A stretch of DNA of 64,000 nt from Sulfurospirillum sp. UCH001 (GCF_001548035.1 NZ_AP014723.1:2170001-2234000); one strand, 5' to 3'; positions 1-10,548 are shown, counted from the stretch's first letter. Notes: generated from the letters alone by a model not told the origin. Made by a program: numbers and translations.

Positions 1-242
1 TTGATGATCTCTTCCATCACCTCTTCACAATCTTCTGCACCATTTTCTTTAGTGAGAATATAATACTCAAACAATGCCATCGCTTGTTCTTCATTACTCA
101 TTGCCATATCGCATAAAATAGCGCCTATTCGGGCTTCTTTGGAGTTGGGATCGATACTGAGTGCTAATGCAAATTGTTGCATTGCCTCTTTGAAGTTTTT
201 TGTATAAAATTTCTCAATGCCATCTTTAATATATGCGTTCAT
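1..242 (-). CDS. TPR-like protein, 3' end outside window (partial)
   Basis: The frame opens at an ATG at 242-240 and runs off the window start, giving about 80 residues beginning MNAYIKDGIEKFY. The helical pattern (FKEAMQQFALALSIDPNSKE, then EEQAMALFEYYIL) is that of a tetratricopeptide repeat: small and aromatic residues in paired helices with the LSIDPNSKEA turn. The start codon overlaps the stop of the NifU-like gene (TAATG), so the two are probably translationally coupled. No catalytic motif is visible in the part seen. Function is unknown; TPR proteins usually mediate protein-protein contacts. Confidence 0.6.
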   Translation of the reverse strand, partial: MNAYIKDGIEKFYTKNFKEAMQQFALALSIDPNSKEARIGAILCDMAMSNEEQAMALFEYYILTKENGAEDCEEVMEEII

Positions 243-523
243 TACTCTCCCACTGCTTCGAATTCATGTTCTTGGCCAGGTAAAATATTTACAACTTCAA
301 GTTCAGGATGAATATCAATTCTTAATTGTCTTTCAACACCGTATTTAAGTGTTTGACCGCTGGATGCACACCCTTGACAAGCACCTTGAAGCTGAACATA
401 AACACGACCTTGTTTTATTCCTAATAATGTTAATCCACCGCCATCTAACGCTAACATTGGCTTAATTTTTTCAAGTGATTTTTCAACAACGGGAAGTAAC
501 TCATCATCACTAAATGGTATCAT
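242..523 (-). CDS. NifU-like C-terminal domain iron-sulfur scaffold/carrier protein
   Basis: A 93-residue protein that is a stand-alone NifU C-terminal (Nfu) domain. Residues about 5-70 carry the domain, with the conserved motif GACQGCASSG whose CxxC pair binds an Fe-S cluster, usually bridging two monomers. Nfu proteins carry [4Fe-4S] clusters to apo-targets in the cytoplasm. It lacks the N-terminal IscU-like and central ferredoxin domains of full NifU, so it is a carrier rather than the main scaffold. It lies downstream of rplQ, separated by a hairpin, and overlaps the following TPR gene by one base. Confidence 0.9.
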   Translation of the reverse strand: MIPFSDDELLPVVEKSLEKIKPMLALDGGGLTLLGIKQGRVYVQLQGACQGCASSGQTLKYGVERQLRIDIHPELEVVNILPGQEHEFEAVGE

Positions 524-634
524 AGATTCTCCTATAGCAAAAGTATCTAATTTAACAATAGTTTGAGTTAAAAGTGACTTAATTTAAGAGGATAGAAGGC
601 GACTTTAGGGTAAAAAAATTTTAACGAAGATAAG

Positions 635-657
635 CTTGGGGACGAATGTCCCCGAAG
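635..657 (-). terminator. Hairpin downstream of rplQ, probable operon terminator
   Basis: CTTGGGGAC / GTCCCCgAAG forms a 9-bp stem around a GAAT loop just beyond the rplQ stop. Read on the minus strand it is followed by a mixed sequence and only about 10 nt later by a T-tract, so termination may be imperfect and allow some read-through into the NifU-like gene. Confidence 0.5.
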
Positions 658-670
658 CAAAAAAAGAGAA

Positions 671-1021
671 TTAAACGAGCTCTAAAAACGCCATAGGCGC
701 AGCGTCGCCTTTTCTAATACGTGTTTTTACGATACGGGTGTAACCACCATTTCTCTCAAGGTATTTAGGTGCGATCTCATTGACCAATTTTTTTGTACAC
801 TCTTTATCTTGAAGTGCAGCAAAAACTGTTTTGTGAGCATGATCGCCACCAACTCCAGCTTTAGTAATCAATTTTTCAACAAAACCTCTAAGCTCTTTTG
901 CTTTTGGAAGTGTTGTTTCGATTTTCTCATATTTAATAACAGCTATAGCCAAGTTCTTCAACAACGCCGCTCTGTGTGATGAAGTACGACCAAGCTTTCT
1001 ATATCCGTGCTTATGTCTCAT
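671..1021 (-). CDS. rplQ: 50S ribosomal protein L17
   Basis: L17 is a large-subunit protein at the peptide exit-tunnel rim. The 116-residue product starts with the family signature [17 protein letters not shown] and has the usual bacterial core length. It is the last gene of the S10-spc-alpha operon, 3 bp after rpoA, and is followed by a hairpin at 635-657. Confidence 0.97.
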   Translation of the reverse strand: MRHKHGYRKLGRTSSHRAALLKNLAIAVIKYEKIETTLPKAKELRGFVEKLITKAGVGGDHAHKTVFAALQDKECTKKLVNEIAPKYLERNGGYTRIVKTRIRKGDAAPMAFLELV

Positions 1022-1024
1022 AAA

Positions 1025-2038
1025 TTAACCCTCGTTGGCTTCAGATTTTAAATCTTCAATTTTTTTCTTGAGCAAACTTGCTGTCTCGTCAGAGAAATTA
1101 TATCCGACAGGATAACCACTCTCTTCCATAACTTGTCTGATCTCTTCTAATGACTTTTTGCCTAGATTTTTAAGGTTTTTGAGCTCTAACTCACTCATTA
1201 AAGCAAGTTCGCCAATGAATTTAACCTCTGCTCTATCTAAACAGTTGAAGCTACGAGCACTTAGATTTAACTCTTCAATACTCTGTAATAGCTTTCCAAA
1301 CTCCACGTTCTCATTAGAACTCTCACTTTTTGGAGCCACTGCAATATCCAAAATGCCATTAAATACTGACATTTGTGCATACATCGCTTCAAGTGAATTT
1401 TTAAAAGCTTCAATTGGAGAAACAAGTCCATCTGTTTCGATTGTGAAAACAATTTTCTCATAGTTAGGATTGTCCTCAACCAAAACGTTCTCAATATCAT
1501 ACACTGCTCTTTTTACAGGTGTAAAGAAAGCATCGAGTGCAATATAATCTTCTCCGACCAAACCTCTAATGTTCTCACTTGGAACATAGCCGATTCCTTT
1601 TTCGATAATCAAAGAGAAGTTTAGCTCTGCGTCTTCATTGATTGTTGCCAAATATGCATCTGGAGTAACAATTTCAACTTGAGCGTTTGCTAAATCACTT
1701 CCTTTAATCTCTTTTGGTCCAGTAAATGAGTAGTTAACCTCTAAGCGTTTCTCATCACCTTTGATTTTGAAACGAATATTTTTAAGGTTAATGATGAAAA
1801 GAGCAACATCTTCAAGCATACCGCGCATGCTATCAAATTCATGGGTTACGCCTTCAATCTTTACAGCCGTTGGTGCAGATCCTACTGTACTGCTTAAAAG
1901 CAATCTTCGTAAAGGATGTGCCAATGTTACTGCAAAACCAGATTCAAATGGGTATGCACTCACTTGAACCTTATTTGCCGCAATATTCTCTACCTCAATT
2001 TCAGTTGGCATGTAAGCTGATGTATTGATTTTTTTCAT
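1025..2038 (-). CDS. rpoA: DNA-directed RNA polymerase subunit alpha
   Basis: A 337-residue alpha subunit. The N-terminal dimerisation/assembly domain covers about 1-230 ([21 protein letters not shown] is the hallmark region). A linker follows, then the C-terminal domain (about 255-320, with [16 protein letters not shown] and [12 protein letters not shown]) that contacts UP elements and activators. It sits in the alpha operon between rpsD and rplQ, the standard bacterial order. Length and domain order are normal. Confidence 0.98.
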   Translation of the reverse strand: MKKINTSAYMPTEIEVENIAANKVQVSAYPFESGFAVTLAHPLRRLLLSSTVGSAPTAVKIEGVTHEFDSMRGMLEDVALFIINLKNIRFKIKGDEKRLEVNYSFTGPKEIKGSDLANAQVEIVTPDAYLATINEDAELNFSLIIEKGIGYVPSENIRGLVGEDYIALDAFFTPVKRAVYDIENVLVEDNPNYEKIVFTIETDGLVSPIEAFKNSLEAMYAQMSVFNGILDIAVAPKSESSNENVEFGKLLQSIEELNLSARSFNCLDRAEVKFIGELALMSELELKNLKNLGKKSLEEIRQVMEESGYPVGYNFSDETASLLKKKIEDLKSEANEG

Positions 2039-2053
2039 ATACTACCTACTTTA

Positions 2054-2680
2054 TTATTTAGAGTATAGCTCAACGATTAATCTTTCTTCAACCGGAATAA
2101 CTACTTCTTCTCTCTCTGGGATACGTGTAAAAATACCCATAGCTTTTTCTCTCTCAACATCAACCCATGGTGCAATACCAGTTTGTTGTGTTAACTCAAG
2201 AGCTCTTTTTACTTGTGGGTTGTTTTTAGATTTCTCGCAAACTTCGATTTTGTCACCAGCACGTACAACATATGAAGGAATGTCAACTTTGCTGCCATTC
2301 ACTAAAATGTGACCATGTGTAACTAATTGACGTGCAAATCTTCTTGTTGTTGCAAAACCCATACGGTAAACAACATTGTCAAGTCTTCTTTCGATAAGAA
2401 GAACAAGGTTAATACCTGTGTTTCCTTCTTTTCTTGCTGCTTCGTCAAATATACGTCTGAATTGTTTTTCAGAAACTCCATACATAAATTTAGCTTTTTG
2501 TTTCTCTCTTAATTGGAGACCGTACTCACTAATTTTTGCTCTTCTTTGTCCGTGTTGACCTGGTGCATATGGTCGCTTGTCTAATGCGCTTTTACCAGCA
2601 AGTCTGCGCTCACCTTTAAGGGCTAAGCTGACACCAAGTCTTCTCTCGAGCTTTTCGACTGGTCCTCTATATCTTGCCAT
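2054..2680 (-). CDS. rpsD: 30S ribosomal protein S4
   Basis: S4 nucleates 16S rRNA 5'-domain folding and in many bacteria represses its own operon. The 208-residue product begins [16 protein letters not shown] and has the S4 RNA-binding domain at about 98-160 ([20 protein letters not shown], then [15 protein letters not shown]). A 76-bp gap separates it from upstream rpsK, room for a leader structure. Confidence 0.98.
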   Translation of the reverse strand: MARYRGPVEKLERRLGVSLALKGERRLAGKSALDKRPYAPGQHGQRRAKISEYGLQLREKQKAKFMYGVSEKQFRRIFDEAARKEGNTGINLVLLIERRLDNVVYRMGFATTRRFARQLVTHGHILVNGSKVDIPSYVVRAGDKIEVCEKSKNNPQVKRALELTQQTGIAPWVDVEREKAMGIFTRIPEREEVVIPVEERLIVELYSK

Positions 2681-2756
2681 TTTTTCTCCTAATCTATTGC
2701 ATAAACGAAAAAATTATTTTGTTTCTCTTAAAGAAGTTCTATTCTAAAAATTAGAA

Positions 2757-3149
2757 TTAAACTCTTCTTCTTTTTGGAGGTCTACAGCCGTTGTGTGGAA
2801 GAGGTGTAATATCTTTTAGGAAAGATACTTTAATACCTTCTGTACTACCAGCACTTTTTACCGCTGTCTCACGACCACTGCCCGGGCCTTGAACTTTAAT
2901 ACCGATTTCTTTGAGACCATGCTCTTTTGCTTTTGTAAGTGCATCTTCAACAGCTTGTTGTGCTGCATAAGGAGTAGATTTTTTACTACCTTTAAAGCCT
3001 AGGCTTCCTGCACTGCTCCAAGCAATAACATTTCCCATCTCATCAGTTACAGTTACGACAGTGTTATTAAATGTTGCAGAGATATAGATGATACCTTTAG
3101 CAATATTTTTCTTAACAACTTTTTTACGTACTACTTTTCTTTTTGCCAT
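2757..3149 (-). CDS. rpsK: 30S ribosomal protein S11
   Basis: S11 lies on the 30S platform near the mRNA exit site. The 130-residue product has a basic N-terminus ([15 protein letters not shown]) and the conserved [12 protein letters not shown] and C-terminal [13 protein letters not shown] segments. Gene order rpsM-rpsK-rpsD-rpoA is canonical. Confidence 0.98.
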   Translation of the reverse strand: MAKRKVVRKKVVKKNIAKGIIYISATFNNTVVTVTDEMGNVIAWSSAGSLGFKGSKKSTPYAAQQAVEDALTKAKEHGLKEIGIKVQGPGSGRETAVKSAGSTEGIKVSFLKDITPLPHNGCRPPKRRRV

Positions 3150-3170
3150 CTGTTTCCCTTTGAGACTTCG

Positions 3171-3539
3171 TTATTTAGCTTTAGCGCCAACGGTGCGTTT
3201 TTTACCTTTTCTGGTACGCGCATTCGTTTTTGTTTTTTGTCCACGAACTGGCAAGCCTTTTCTGTGTCTAAGACCTCTATAGCTTCCCATATCCATCAAA
3301 GCTTTAATATCCATAGCCACTTTTTTACGAAGATCACCCTCTACTTGGAATCCTGCTTGGATCTCTTTACGAATCGCAGCAACTTCATCTTCACTTAGCT
3401 CATGAACTCTTTTATCAAACGAAATTCCAGTTGCTGTTAAAATAGCTCTAGAACTTGTTAAACCTATACCGTAGATGTATGTTAAACCATACTCTACTCT
3501 CTTTTTCATTGGAAGGTCTACACCTGCAATCCTTGCCAT
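3171..3539 (-). CDS. rpsM: 30S ribosomal protein S13
   Basis: S13 forms 30S-50S bridges and contacts the P-site tRNA. The start is placed at [10 protein letters not shown] (ATG 3539-3537). The frame stays open 13 codons further upstream, but that stretch overlaps rpmJ and is not family-like. The 122-residue product has the H2TH core ([14 protein letters not shown]) and the basic tail ([19 protein letters not shown]). It is 2 bp after rpmJ. Confidence 0.97.
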   Translation of the reverse strand: MARIAGVDLPMKKRVEYGLTYIYGIGLTSSRAILTATGISFDKRVHELSEDEVAAIRKEIQAGFQVEGDLRKKVAMDIKALMDMGSYRGLRHRKGLPVRGQKTKTNARTRKGKKRTVGAKAK

Positions 3540-3541
3540 GC

Positions 3542-3655
3542 TTATCCTTGTCTCTGTTTGTGTTTTGGATTTACGCAAATGACTCTAACGATACCTTTTC
3601 GTTTAATCACTTTGCACTTATCGCACATCTTCTTTACAGAAGGTCGTACTTTCAT
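3542..3655 (-). CDS. rpmJ: 50S ribosomal protein L36
   Basis: A 37-residue zinc-ribbon protein, [20 protein letters not shown]. Its C-x2-C...C...H ligands (CDKC, then [13 protein letters not shown]) identify the zinc-binding L36 form. The longer open frame upstream is rejected because L36 starts with MKVR. It follows infA after an unusually long 163-bp spacer. Confidence 0.96.
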   Translation of the reverse strand: MKVRPSVKKMCDKCKVIKRKGIVRVICVNPKHKQRQG

Positions 3656-3818
3656 TCGTGACTCCTGAACTTTTTTTCCACTGGGATTTTGAGTTAAACT
3701 GTCACAGGTTTGATGATGTATCTCAAACCAACAATCGAAAAAACAGTGGTTTCTTTCTCGATTATTCTTCACACAGCTTTACAAAAGGGGTAAATTATAC
3801 ATAAATTAAGCTAATAAT
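3656..3818 (-). promoter_or_regulatory. infA-rpmJ spacer with candidate internal promoter
   Basis: This is the longest gap inside the otherwise tightly packed ribosomal operon. On the minus strand a TATAAT box (plus-strand ATTATA at 3794-3799) lies just after infA, and a small hairpin (GGTTTGA / TCAAACC, 3710-3732) lies nearer rpmJ. It may give separate control of the rpmJ-rpsM-rpsK-rpsD-rpoA-rplQ part. No -35 match stands out, which is common for promoters in this phylum. Confidence 0.4.
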
Positions 3819-4037
3819 TTACTTATACCTATAAGTTATACGACCTTTATCTAAACTATACGGAGTTAACTCAACTTTCACGGTATCTCCTGGCATTATT
3901 TTAATATAATGCATTCTCATCTTGCCAGCAATGTGACACAAAATCACATGGCTATTTTGTACTTCAACTTTAAAAGTTGCATTGGGAAGTGCTTCGATCA
4001 CTTTACCATCTATTTCAATCACGTCATCTTTTGCCAT
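3819..4037 (-). CDS. infA: Translation initiation factor IF-1
   Basis: A 72-residue S1/OB-fold protein ([20 protein letters not shown], then [14 protein letters not shown] and RITYRYK). IF-1 binds the 30S A site during initiation. Length and motifs are standard. It sits between map and rpmJ, as in most bacteria with a spc-alpha fusion operon. Confidence 0.98.
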   Translation of the reverse strand: MAKDDVIEIDGKVIEALPNATFKVEVQNSHVILCHIAGKMRMHYIKIMPGDTVKVELTPYSLDKGRITYRYK

Positions 4038-4053
4038 TTTACCTCCTATAATC

Positions 4054-4812
4054 TCAAGATAGAGACAAAATTTCTACTTTACCATCTACGATTGCAACCG
4101 TGTGCTCATAGTGGCTTCCTCTTAACCCATCTGTCGAAACAACAGACCACTTATCCTCCAAAATTTTCGGAGTTCCCTCTTTATGACAAATCATCGGCTC
4201 AATACAAAAAACCATTCCATTCTTAATTTTAGGACCGCTCTTAGGATTAATCCCTTCTAAATAGTTTGGAAGTTCTGGCTCTTCATGAGGCTTTCTACCG
4301 ATACCATGCCCACAAAAACCACGCAATGGAACATAACCTTTTTGGAGAATAAACTGCTCAATTGCATGACTCAGTTCTTTAAAACGCATTTCTGGTTGAA
4401 TAATATCGATTGCATAATAGAGTGCATCTTTAGCGCATGCTATTAGGTTTTCATCATCCTTAGTAATTTCTCCAACGCCTACTGTTATAGCAGAATCACC
4501 ATACCAACCGTCTACTTCAGTACCAATATCAAGGCCTACAATATCGCCTTCTTTAAGTCGATAATCAGTAGGAATACCATGAATGATTACTTCATTGACA
4601 GAGGTACATACACCCGCTGGAAAACCATAAAGACCCTTAAATGCAGGACGTGCACCAAGGCTATGAATGTAAGACTCACCCATGGCATTAAGCTCTTTTA
4701 AGCTGAGCCCTGGGTGAATATTACCTGCAAGATACTCTAATGTTTTAGCAACAATCTTATTAGCTACAGAAAGCTTTGCTATCTCTTGAGCTTTTTTGAT
4801 GGTAATTGCCAT
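4054..4812 (-). CDS. map: Type I methionine aminopeptidase
   Basis: It removes the N-terminal methionine from nascent proteins using two metal ions. The 252-residue product has the type I pita-bread fold with the metal ligands in [20 protein letters not shown] (two Asp), the His in [14 protein letters not shown], and the Glu residues in VFCIEPM and HYEHTVAI. It has no N-terminal zinc extension. It lies 4 bp after secY, an arrangement widespread in bacteria. Confidence 0.97.
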   Translation of the reverse strand: MAITIKKAQEIAKLSVANKIVAKTLEYLAGNIHPGLSLKELNAMGESYIHSLGARPAFKGLYGFPAGVCTSVNEVIIHGIPTDYRLKEGDIVGLDIGTEVDGWYGDSAITVGVGEITKDDENLIACAKDALYYAIDIIQPEMRFKELSHAIEQFILQKGYVPLRGFCGHGIGRKPHEEPELPNYLEGINPKSGPKIKNGMVFCIEPMICHKEGTPKILEDKWSVVSTDGLRGSHYEHTVAIVDGKVEILSLS

Positions 4813-4816
4813 ACCA

Positions 4817-6079
4817 TTAAAGTCCTACAGCACTAAGTGTTTCATATTTATTCATGTACATCTGTGCTTCAATTTTACGCATTGTATCAAGTGCAACTTG
4901 TACAACAATGAGTACTGCCGTTCCACCAAAATAAAATGGAACACCCATTACTTTTACTAAAACCCATGGAAGAGTTGAGATAAGTCCTAGGTAAATTGAT
5001 CCCCATAAGGTTAATCTTCCTGCTACTTCATTTAAGAAGAGTGCAGTGCTTTCGCCTGGTCTTACACCCGGGATAAAACCACCTTGTTTTTTTAAGTTCT
5101 CAGAGATATCTTTTGCATTGAACACAATCGATGCATAAAAATAAGCAAAGAAAATAACGAACAAGAATGTAAGTACGTTAAAGACATAACTATTTGGATT
5201 AAGAAAATCATGAATAGATTGAACAATCGGATTGGTGCTAGCTTGCATAATTGTTGATGGGAACATCAAAATTGCGCTTGCAAAAATAGGAGGAATAACA
5301 CCACTAAGATTCATTTTGATCGGCACATAGTTCATAATACGTTTGTGTTGATTTTGAAGGACAACTTTTCGTGAATACGAAATCGGGATACGACGTTCAC
5401 CCATCTCCACATAAATAATAGAACCGACCGTTGCTAAGATAACAGCTAAAATACCAATGACGACAAGGAAGTTCAATTCCCCAGTATTCACAAGGTTAAT
5501 AGTTCCGCCAATAGCATTTGGAATTCCTGAAACAATACCTGCAAAAATAATCAAACTGATACCGTTACCAATACCACGTTGCGTAATTTGTTCACCGATC
5601 CACATAAGTAACATGGTTCCTGTAAGCATACTCGCAGCTGCAATAGCTGTAAAGGTTGTCATATCGATCATAATCGCACTCTCGCCTGCGCGACCGCTTA
5701 ACCCTCCAAGACCAACGGAAACACCAATGGCTTGTACAATCGTAATACCAATCGTTGCATATCGAATGATCTGCATGTATTTGACCATACCATCACGTTC
5801 TTTTTTCATTTTACCAAGTGCTGGGAAAGTTGCTGCAAGAAGTTCCATAATAATAGACGCGGTGATGTAAGGCATAATACCTAACGATATAATACTAAGA
5901 CGTTGTGCAGCGTTACCGCTGAACATATTAAACATTCCAAGGGCATTTGAGCTATTGGAGTCGAAGAACTCTTTAATTACAGCTATATTTACACCAGGAA
6001 CTGGCACGTATGCCAGTATCCTGTATGCAAAAATAAAGCCTAATGTAACTAAGATCTTCCTGGTGAGATCTTGGCTCAT
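4817..6079 (-). CDS. secY: Protein translocase subunit SecY
   Basis: The central channel of the SecYEG translocon in the inner membrane. The 420-residue product shows about ten hydrophobic helices. Family segments are [11 protein letters not shown] near the start, the pore-ring region [20 protein letters not shown], the cytoplasmic loop [14 protein letters not shown], and [15 protein letters not shown]. It overlaps rplO by 4 bp and is followed 4 bp later by map. Confidence 0.98.
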   Translation of the reverse strand: MSQDLTRKILVTLGFIFAYRILAYVPVPGVNIAVIKEFFDSNSSNALGMFNMFSGNAAQRLSIISLGIMPYITASIIMELLAATFPALGKMKKERDGMVKYMQIIRYATIGITIVQAIGVSVGLGGLSGRAGESAIMIDMTTFTAIAAASMLTGTMLLMWIGEQITQRGIGNGISLIIFAGIVSGIPNAIGGTINLVNTGELNFLVVIGILAVILATVGSIIYVEMGERRIPISYSRKVVLQNQHKRIMNYVPIKMNLSGVIPPIFASAILMFPSTIMQASTNPIVQSIHDFLNPNSYVFNVLTFLFVIFFAYFYASIVFNAKDISENLKKQGGFIPGVRPGESTALFLNEVAGRLTLWGSIYLGLISTLPWVLVKVMGVPFYFGGTAVLIVVQVALDTMRKIEAQMYMNKYETLSAVGL

Positions 6080-6480
6080 TTACTCATTCCAGTAAAAATG
6101 ACGTTTTCGTCTTTAATCTTAGCAGTCAACTCTTTTGCGCCTGCGCCGATTAATTTAACTTTAACAACGGTACTTGCCATTTTATGTACTGTTCTAATTG
6201 CATCAACAGTAATTTCAGCAAGTTCTGCAACTGCTTTAATTTTATCAATGTTGATAACATAAGGTTTTTCGATTTTAGAAGTAAAACCAACTTTTGGTAA
6301 TCTTCTTTGAAGTGGTTGTTGACCACCCTCAAAACCTCTTTTACGTTTATAACCTGTACGAGATTTTTGACCGTTAGCACCACGGCTTGCGGTTTTACCC
6401 ATACCACTACCTTGACCACGTCCTACACGTTTGATCTTTTTGGTAGAGTTTTCTGCTGGTGTAAGATTATCTAATGCCAT
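6076..6480 (-). CDS. rplO: 50S ribosomal protein L15
   Basis: A 134-residue L15 with the glycine-rich N-terminal extension ([20 protein letters not shown]) that threads into 23S rRNA, and a C-terminal globular domain. It follows rpsE directly. The 17-bp gap leaves no room for rpmD (L30), which other Campylobacterota also lack. Confidence 0.97.
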   Translation of the reverse strand: MALDNLTPAENSTKKIKRVGRGQGSGMGKTASRGANGQKSRTGYKRKRGFEGGQQPLQRRLPKVGFTSKIEKPYVINIDKIKAVAELAEITVDAIRTVHKMASTVVKVKLIGAGAKELTAKIKDENVIFTGMSK

Positions 6481-6497
6481 TTTGAATCCTTCTTTAC

Positions 6498-6941
6498 TTA
6501 GCTTTTAATCATGCTAAGAGCTTTGATAGTTGCTCTTACTACGTTAGAAGCATTGTTTGAACCCAATGATTTTGTCAAAATATCTTTAATACCTGCAAGT
6601 TCAACAACAGGACGTGTTGCACCACCAGCGATTACACCGGTACCATCACTAGCAGGTTTCAAAATAATACGACTTGCATTAAATTTAACTTCAACATCAT
6701 GAGCGATTGTTGAACCTTTGATATTTACTTTGACAATGTTTTTGAATGCATCATCAACTGCTTTTCTAATAGCATCAGGAACCTCTTTAGCTTTACCAAA
6801 ACCAAAGCCAACAAGACCTTTTTTATTTCCAACAACAACAAGTGCTGTAAATCTAAAACGTCTACCGCCTTTAACAACTTTTGTTACGCGGCCAATGTTA
6901 ACGATGACTTCTTCAAACTCTTCTCTGTTATATTTTTCCAT
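6498..6941 (-). CDS. rpsE: 30S ribosomal protein S5
   Basis: S5 helps decoding fidelity near the A site. The 147-residue product has the N-terminal double-stranded-RNA-binding-like domain ([21 protein letters not shown]) and the C-terminal domain with the signature [20 protein letters not shown]. It is slightly short at both ends compared with E. coli S5 but complete in the core. Confidence 0.97.
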   Translation of the reverse strand: MEKYNREEFEEVIVNIGRVTKVVKGGRRFRFTALVVVGNKKGLVGFGFGKAKEVPDAIRKAVDDAFKNIVKVNIKGSTIAHDVEVKFNASRIILKPASDGTGVIAGGATRPVVELAGIKDILTKSLGSNNASNVVRATIKALSMIKS

Positions 6942-6965
6942 TGAATCGTTTTCCTCTTTTTTTTC

Positions 6966-7322
6966 TTATAGCACTATGCCGTTTGCTCTAAGGCCATCTG
7001 CAAAAGCAGCAACTACACCATGATACAAATAACCATTTCTATCATAGACAACTTGAGTTAAATTCTTAGCCTTGAGCGTTTCTGCAAAAACTTTTGCAAC
7101 TTCTGCTGCACTTGCTTTGCTAGCATTGAACCCTAATTTTTTGCCATCTACACTTGCCAAAGTAACGCCACTAACATCATCAATTGCTTGTGCATAGATA
7201 TATCTGTTTGATTTAAAGAAAGAAACTCTTGGTCTTTGTTCTGTACCAGAAATATCTGCTCTTACTCTTTTTTTACGTTTAACTCTTAGTGCAAGCTTTC
7301 GTTTTAAAATATTTGCTCTCAT
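6966..7322 (-). CDS. rplR: 50S ribosomal protein L18
   Basis: It binds 5S rRNA in the central protuberance. The 118-residue product has a basic N-terminus ([20 protein letters not shown]) and the L18 core ending [12 protein letters not shown]. It lies between rplF and rpsE as expected. Confidence 0.97.
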   Translation of the reverse strand: MRANILKRKLALRVKRKKRVRADISGTEQRPRVSFFKSNRYIYAQAIDDVSGVTLASVDGKKLGFNASKASAAEVAKVFAETLKAKNLTQVVYDRNGYLYHGVVAAFADGLRANGIVL

Positions 7323-7331
7323 CTCTTATCC

Positions 7332-7868
7332 TTACTTCTTAGAAGTTTTTCCGGCTTTACGGATAATAGTTTCATCAGAATATTTAACACCTTTACCTTT
7401 ATAAGGCTCTGGAGCTCTAAAACTTCTAATTTCGGCAGCAATCTGACCAACTACTTGCTTGTCATCACCTTGAATAGTTACCACGTTTTTTTCAACACTA
7501 ATTTGAATATCTTTTGGAAATTCATAATTGATTGGGTGTGAAAATCCAAGTTGAAGCTCAAGAACATTACCATTAACGGCAGCTCTGTAACCAACACCGT
7601 TAATTTCAAGTTGTTTTTTAAAACCTTCAGTTAAACCTGTGATAACATTTTGACCAAGTGCACGGTATGTTCCCCAAAAAGCGCTGCTCTGACGATCAGC
7701 ACCTTTTGAAATAAATACAAGCTCTCCATCTTGAACTTTTACGTCAACATTTCCTTTAGTGTCCAATACTTTTTGAACACTACCTTTTTTAAACTCTACT
7801 AAATCACCATTTACTGACACTTCAACGCCAGCAGGTATCTTAACAGGCTTTTTACCAATACGAGACAT
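7332..7868 (-). CDS. rplF: 50S ribosomal protein L6
   Basis: L6 lies near the factor-binding site of the 50S subunit. The 178-residue product starts [17 protein letters not shown], has two repeated L6 folds, and ends with the family signature [21 protein letters not shown] 75-bp gap separates it from upstream rpsH, longer than other gaps here. Confidence 0.98.
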   Translation of the reverse strand: MSRIGKKPVKIPAGVEVSVNGDLVEFKKGSVQKVLDTKGNVDVKVQDGELVFISKGADRQSSAFWGTYRALGQNVITGLTEGFKKQLEINGVGYRAAVNGNVLELQLGFSHPINYEFPKDIQISVEKNVVTIQGDDKQVVGQIAAEIRSFRAPEPYKGKGVKYSDETIIRKAGKTSKK

Positions 7869-7943
7869 TTTATTTCCTTTTACTTGTCTACGATAAGCTT
7901 ACAATCTTAGAATGGATATCGAATACCATAAAAGAACAGCTAA

Positions 7944-8339
7944 TTACCAAATACTACAGATAACTTCGCCACCAAGACCTGCTTTGTGTGCGTCATCATT
8001 ACTGAGAACACCTTTTGATGTACTAACAACGATTGTACCATAACCATTTTTGAAGCGTTTAATTTCATCGCAACCTTTATAGACTCTACGGCCTGGTTTT
8101 GAGATTTTTTTCACTTCATTGATAACTTGGTTACCTCTTGCGTCATACTTCAAAACAACATTGATAAATTTTTTAGGACCTTCTTCAACAACGTTAAAAC
8201 TTTCAATATAACCTTTGTTTTGGAAAATAACTAAAATTGCTTCAACAAGTTTTGAATGCATTAATTTAGTCACATCAAGTTTACGCATTGATGCATTTCT
8301 GATTCTTGTTAAAGAATCTGCTACTAGATCATTAATCAT
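7944..8339 (-). CDS. rpsH: 30S ribosomal protein S8
   Basis: It binds the central domain of 16S rRNA and in E. coli also represses the spc operon by binding its mRNA. The 131-residue product begins [16 protein letters not shown] and ends with the family's GGEVICSIW. It follows rpsN by 11 bp. Confidence 0.98.
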   Translation of the reverse strand: MINDLVADSLTRIRNASMRKLDVTKLMHSKLVEAILVIFQNKGYIESFNVVEEGPKKFINVVLKYDARGNQVINEVKKISKPGRRVYKGCDEIKRFKNGYGTIVVSTSKGVLSNDDAHKAGLGGEVICSIW

Positions 8340-8350
8340 AGTCTATTTCC

Positions 8351-8536
8351 TTACCAGCTTGCTTTTTTGAGGCCTGGAATAAGACCCTCATTTGCCATTT
8401 TACGAAGACAAATTCTGCAGATACCAAAATCTCTGTAAACAGAGTGTGGACGTCCGCAAATTTGACAACGTGTGTATGCTCTTACTTGAAACTTAGGCTT
8501 TCTTGCAGCCTTTGCAATCATCGATTTTTTAGCCAT
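8351..8536 (-). CDS. rpsN: 30S ribosomal protein S14, zinc-binding type
   Basis: A 61-residue type-Z S14. The start is placed at [16 protein letters not shown]; ten upstream codons in frame overlap rplE and are not family-like. The zinc ligands are two C-x2-C pairs, CQIC and CRIC. The short zinc form is the ancestral one and typical of Campylobacterota. No zinc-free S14 paralogue is visible in the window. Confidence 0.97.
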   Translation of the reverse strand: MAKKSMIAKAARKPKFQVRAYTRCQICGRPHSVYRDFGICRICLRKMANEGLIPGLKKASW

Positions 8537-8537
8537 A

Positions 8538-9083
8538 TTATTTACCTTTTGCGAACGGCAAGCCAATCAATTCAAGAAGTCTAAATGCTTCTTTGTCACT
8601 GTTAGCGGTTGTTACAACTGTAATATTCATACCGTGTGTTTTCATAATGTTATCGTAAACAACTTCTGGAAACATCAATTGTTCATTAAGACCAAAGTTA
8701 TAGTTTGATCTTCCGTCAAAACCTGTTCTTGGTAATCCTCTAAAGTCTTTTACTTTAGGAAGTGCCACAGAGATAAGTTTATCAAGGAACGCATACATTT
8801 TCTCTTTGCGAAGAGTTACTTTAACACCTACTGGATAGCCTTGTCTTACTTTAAAACCAGCAACTGATTTTTTAGCATTTGCAACAACTGCTTTTTGTCC
8901 AGCAATTAAAGAGATGGTATCAACGATATTTTGCATTAATTTCGTATCTTTACCTTCTTCACCAGCACCAACGCTGATAACGATTTTCTCAATTTTAGGT
9001 GCCAACATAGGGTTTGTAATATTAAACTCTTTAACTAATGCTGGTTGAACTTCAGCATTGAATTTCTCTTGCAATCTGTTCAT
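8538..9083 (-). CDS. rplE: 50S ribosomal protein L5
   Basis: It binds 5S rRNA and contacts the P-site tRNA. The 181-residue product has the signature [10 protein letters not shown] and the C-terminal [20 protein letters not shown] region. It overlaps rplX by one base (stop/start), indicating coupled translation. Confidence 0.98.
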   Translation of the reverse strand: MNRLQEKFNAEVQPALVKEFNITNPMLAPKIEKIVISVGAGEEGKDTKLMQNIVDTISLIAGQKAVVANAKKSVAGFKVRQGYPVGVKVTLRKEKMYAFLDKLISVALPKVKDFRGLPRTGFDGRSNYNFGLNEQLMFPEVVYDNIMKTHGMNITVVTTANSDKEAFRLLELIGLPFAKGK

Positions 9084-9319
9084 TATTTACCCTCTACTTT
9101 AGCCACGTTAGAGATATGAATTGGTTTCTCAACGTTTGAAAAACCACCCTTAGGATTGCTCTCGCTTGGCTTAATGGCTTTTTTTACTACTTTGCAACCT
9201 TCAACAACGACTTGAGAAGTTTTAGGCATAACTTGAAGAACTTTTGCCTCTTTACCTTTATCGTCGCCTGCGATTACTTTAACAGTATCGCCTTTTTTAA
9301 TTTTCATCTTAGTCGCCAT
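9083..9319 (-). CDS. rplX: 50S ribosomal protein L24
   Basis: An assembly-initiator protein for the 50S subunit with a KOW motif ([20 protein letters not shown]). At 78 residues it is shorter than E. coli L24 but typical for this phylum. Its ends overlap rplN and rplE by one base each. Confidence 0.97.
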   Translation of the reverse strand: MATKMKIKKGDTVKVIAGDDKGKEAKVLQVMPKTSQVVVEGCKVVKKAIKPSESNPKGGFSNVEKPIHISNVAKVEGK

Positions 9320-9687
9320 TATAGTACCTCCGGTGCCAAAGATACGATTTTCATAAAGTTAGCATAACGAACTTCACGACCTACTGGTCCGAAAATACGA
9401 GTACCGATTGGCTCTCTTTTGTTATCAAGAATAACAGCAGCATTCTCATCAAAACGAATGAGTGAACCGTTTTCTCTTTGGATCTCTTTTTTTGTTCTTA
9501 CGATAACCGCTTTAACAACTTGTCCTTTTTTCACTTTACCACTTGGTAATGCTTTTTTGACAGAAGCGATGATAACATCACCTACAGTTGCATAACGACG
9601 TTTACTACCACCAAGAACTTTAATACACATGATTTCTTTAGCACCACTGTTATCAGCAACAGCTAATCTTGTAAAACTTTGTATCAT
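9319..9687 (-). CDS. rplN: 50S ribosomal protein L14
   Basis: L14 lies at the 30S-50S interface. The 122-residue product begins [20 protein letters not shown] and ends [12 protein letters not shown], both family hallmarks. It overlaps rpsQ and rplX by one base each. Confidence 0.98.
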   Translation of the reverse strand: MIQSFTRLAVADNSGAKEIMCIKVLGGSKRRYATVGDVIIASVKKALPSGKVKKGQVVKAVIVRTKKEIQRENGSLIRFDENAAVILDNKREPIGTRIFGPVGREVRYANFMKIVSLAPEVL

Positions 9688-9938
9688 TATTCAACTCCCA
9701 CTTTAACAATTGCGCTAAGTCTAAAAGACTTTCTTTTTGAAAGTGGTCTGCACTCGATAGCGCTTACTGTGTCGCCGATTTTTACTTGGTTGCTCTCGTC
9801 ATGGACTAGGTATTTTTTGAAACGTTTAACGAACTTGCGATATCGTGGGTGCATTACACGTCTCTCTACCAAAACGGTGATTGTTTTATCACCAGTTTTC
9901 TGAACAACTACGCCTTGAATCTCTCGTTTTAAAGCCAT
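9687..9938 (-). CDS. rpsQ: 30S ribosomal protein S17
   Basis: An 83-residue OB-fold protein that binds 16S rRNA helix 11. Family segments are [29 protein letters not shown] and [13 protein letters not shown]. It is 9 bp after rpmC. Confidence 0.97.
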   Translation of the reverse strand: MALKREIQGVVVQKTGDKTITVLVERRVMHPRYRKFVKRFKKYLVHDESNQVKIGDTVSAIECRPLSKRKSFRLSAIVKVGVE

Positions 9939-9947
9939 TAGTTACCC

Positions 9948-10136
9948 CTACTTGTTTTGAGCAGAAATTGCCGTATTAATACGTGCGATATCTCTTCTAA
10001 CTTCTTTAATCTCATTTGGATTAGTCAGTTGCATTGTTTTTAACTTTTGTCTCAATGTAAACAAAAGAACCTTTTTCTCTTTCAATAACTCTGCAAGCTC
10101 TGCAGCACTTTTGCCGTTTAAATCAATATACTTCAT
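9948..10136 (-). CDS. rpmC: 50S ribosomal protein L29
   Basis: A 62-residue helical hairpin protein at the tunnel exit, near the site bound by trigger factor and SRP. Signature: [20 protein letters not shown] followed by the RRDIARINT helix. It overlaps rplP by 14 bp. Confidence 0.96.
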   Translation of the reverse strand: MKYIDLNGKSAAELAELLKEKKVLLFTLRQKLKTMQLTNPNEIKEVRRDIARINTAISAQNK

Positions 10137-10548
10137 TTTCGCTCTCTCGAGTTACAATCTTAGTTTTGAATGGCAATTTGTGCATTGCAAGAGTTAATGC
10201 TTCACGAGCCAACTCTTCAGGAACACCTGCCATTTCAAAAATTATTCTACCAGGCTTGATATTCATAACCCACTTATCAACAGAACCTTTACCTTTACCC
10301 ATACGAGTTTCGAGTGGCTTAGCCGTTAATGGTTTGTCTGGGAATACACGAATCCAAGTCTTAGCTTGACGTTTAACATGTCTTGTATAAGCAATCCTTG
10401 AAGCCTCAATTTGACGTGAATCAATACGACCAGCTTCAACAGCTTTAAGACCAATTTCACCAAAAGCGATTGAAGCACCACTTTGCGCTTCACCGCGATT
10501 GCGGCCTTTCATCTGCTTTTTATATTTTGTTCTTTTAGGCATTAACAT
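10123..10548 (-). CDS. rplP: 50S ribosomal protein L16
   Basis: L16 organises the A-site tRNA elbow region of the 50S subunit. The 141-residue product begins [19 protein letters not shown] and includes the [14 protein letters not shown] and [13 protein letters not shown] regions. It overlaps rpsC by one base and rpmC by 14. A start two codons later (MPKRTK) is possible. Confidence 0.97.
   Translation of the reverse strand: MLMPKRTKYKKQMKGRNRGEAQSGASIAFGEIGLKAVEAGRIDSRQIEASRIAYTRHVKRQAKTWIRVFPDKPLTAKPLETRMGKGKGSVDKWVMNIKPGRIIFEMAGVPEELAREALTLAMHKLPFKTKIVTRESENEVY

Noticed and set aside
3542-3772. Longer N-terminal form of L36 (76 residues)
   Set aside because: L36 begins MKVRPSVK. The upstream part is the untranslated spacer read in frame.
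5457-5870. Long plus-strand frame antisense to secY, and many similar frames antisense to ribosomal genes
   Set aside because: No family resemblance and no ribosome site. They mirror codon bias of the real minus-strand genes.
6481-6497. Possible missing rpmD (L30) between rpsE and rplO
   Set aside because: Only 17 bp are available. Loss of L30 is general in Campylobacterota, so this is a lineage trait and not a local anomaly.
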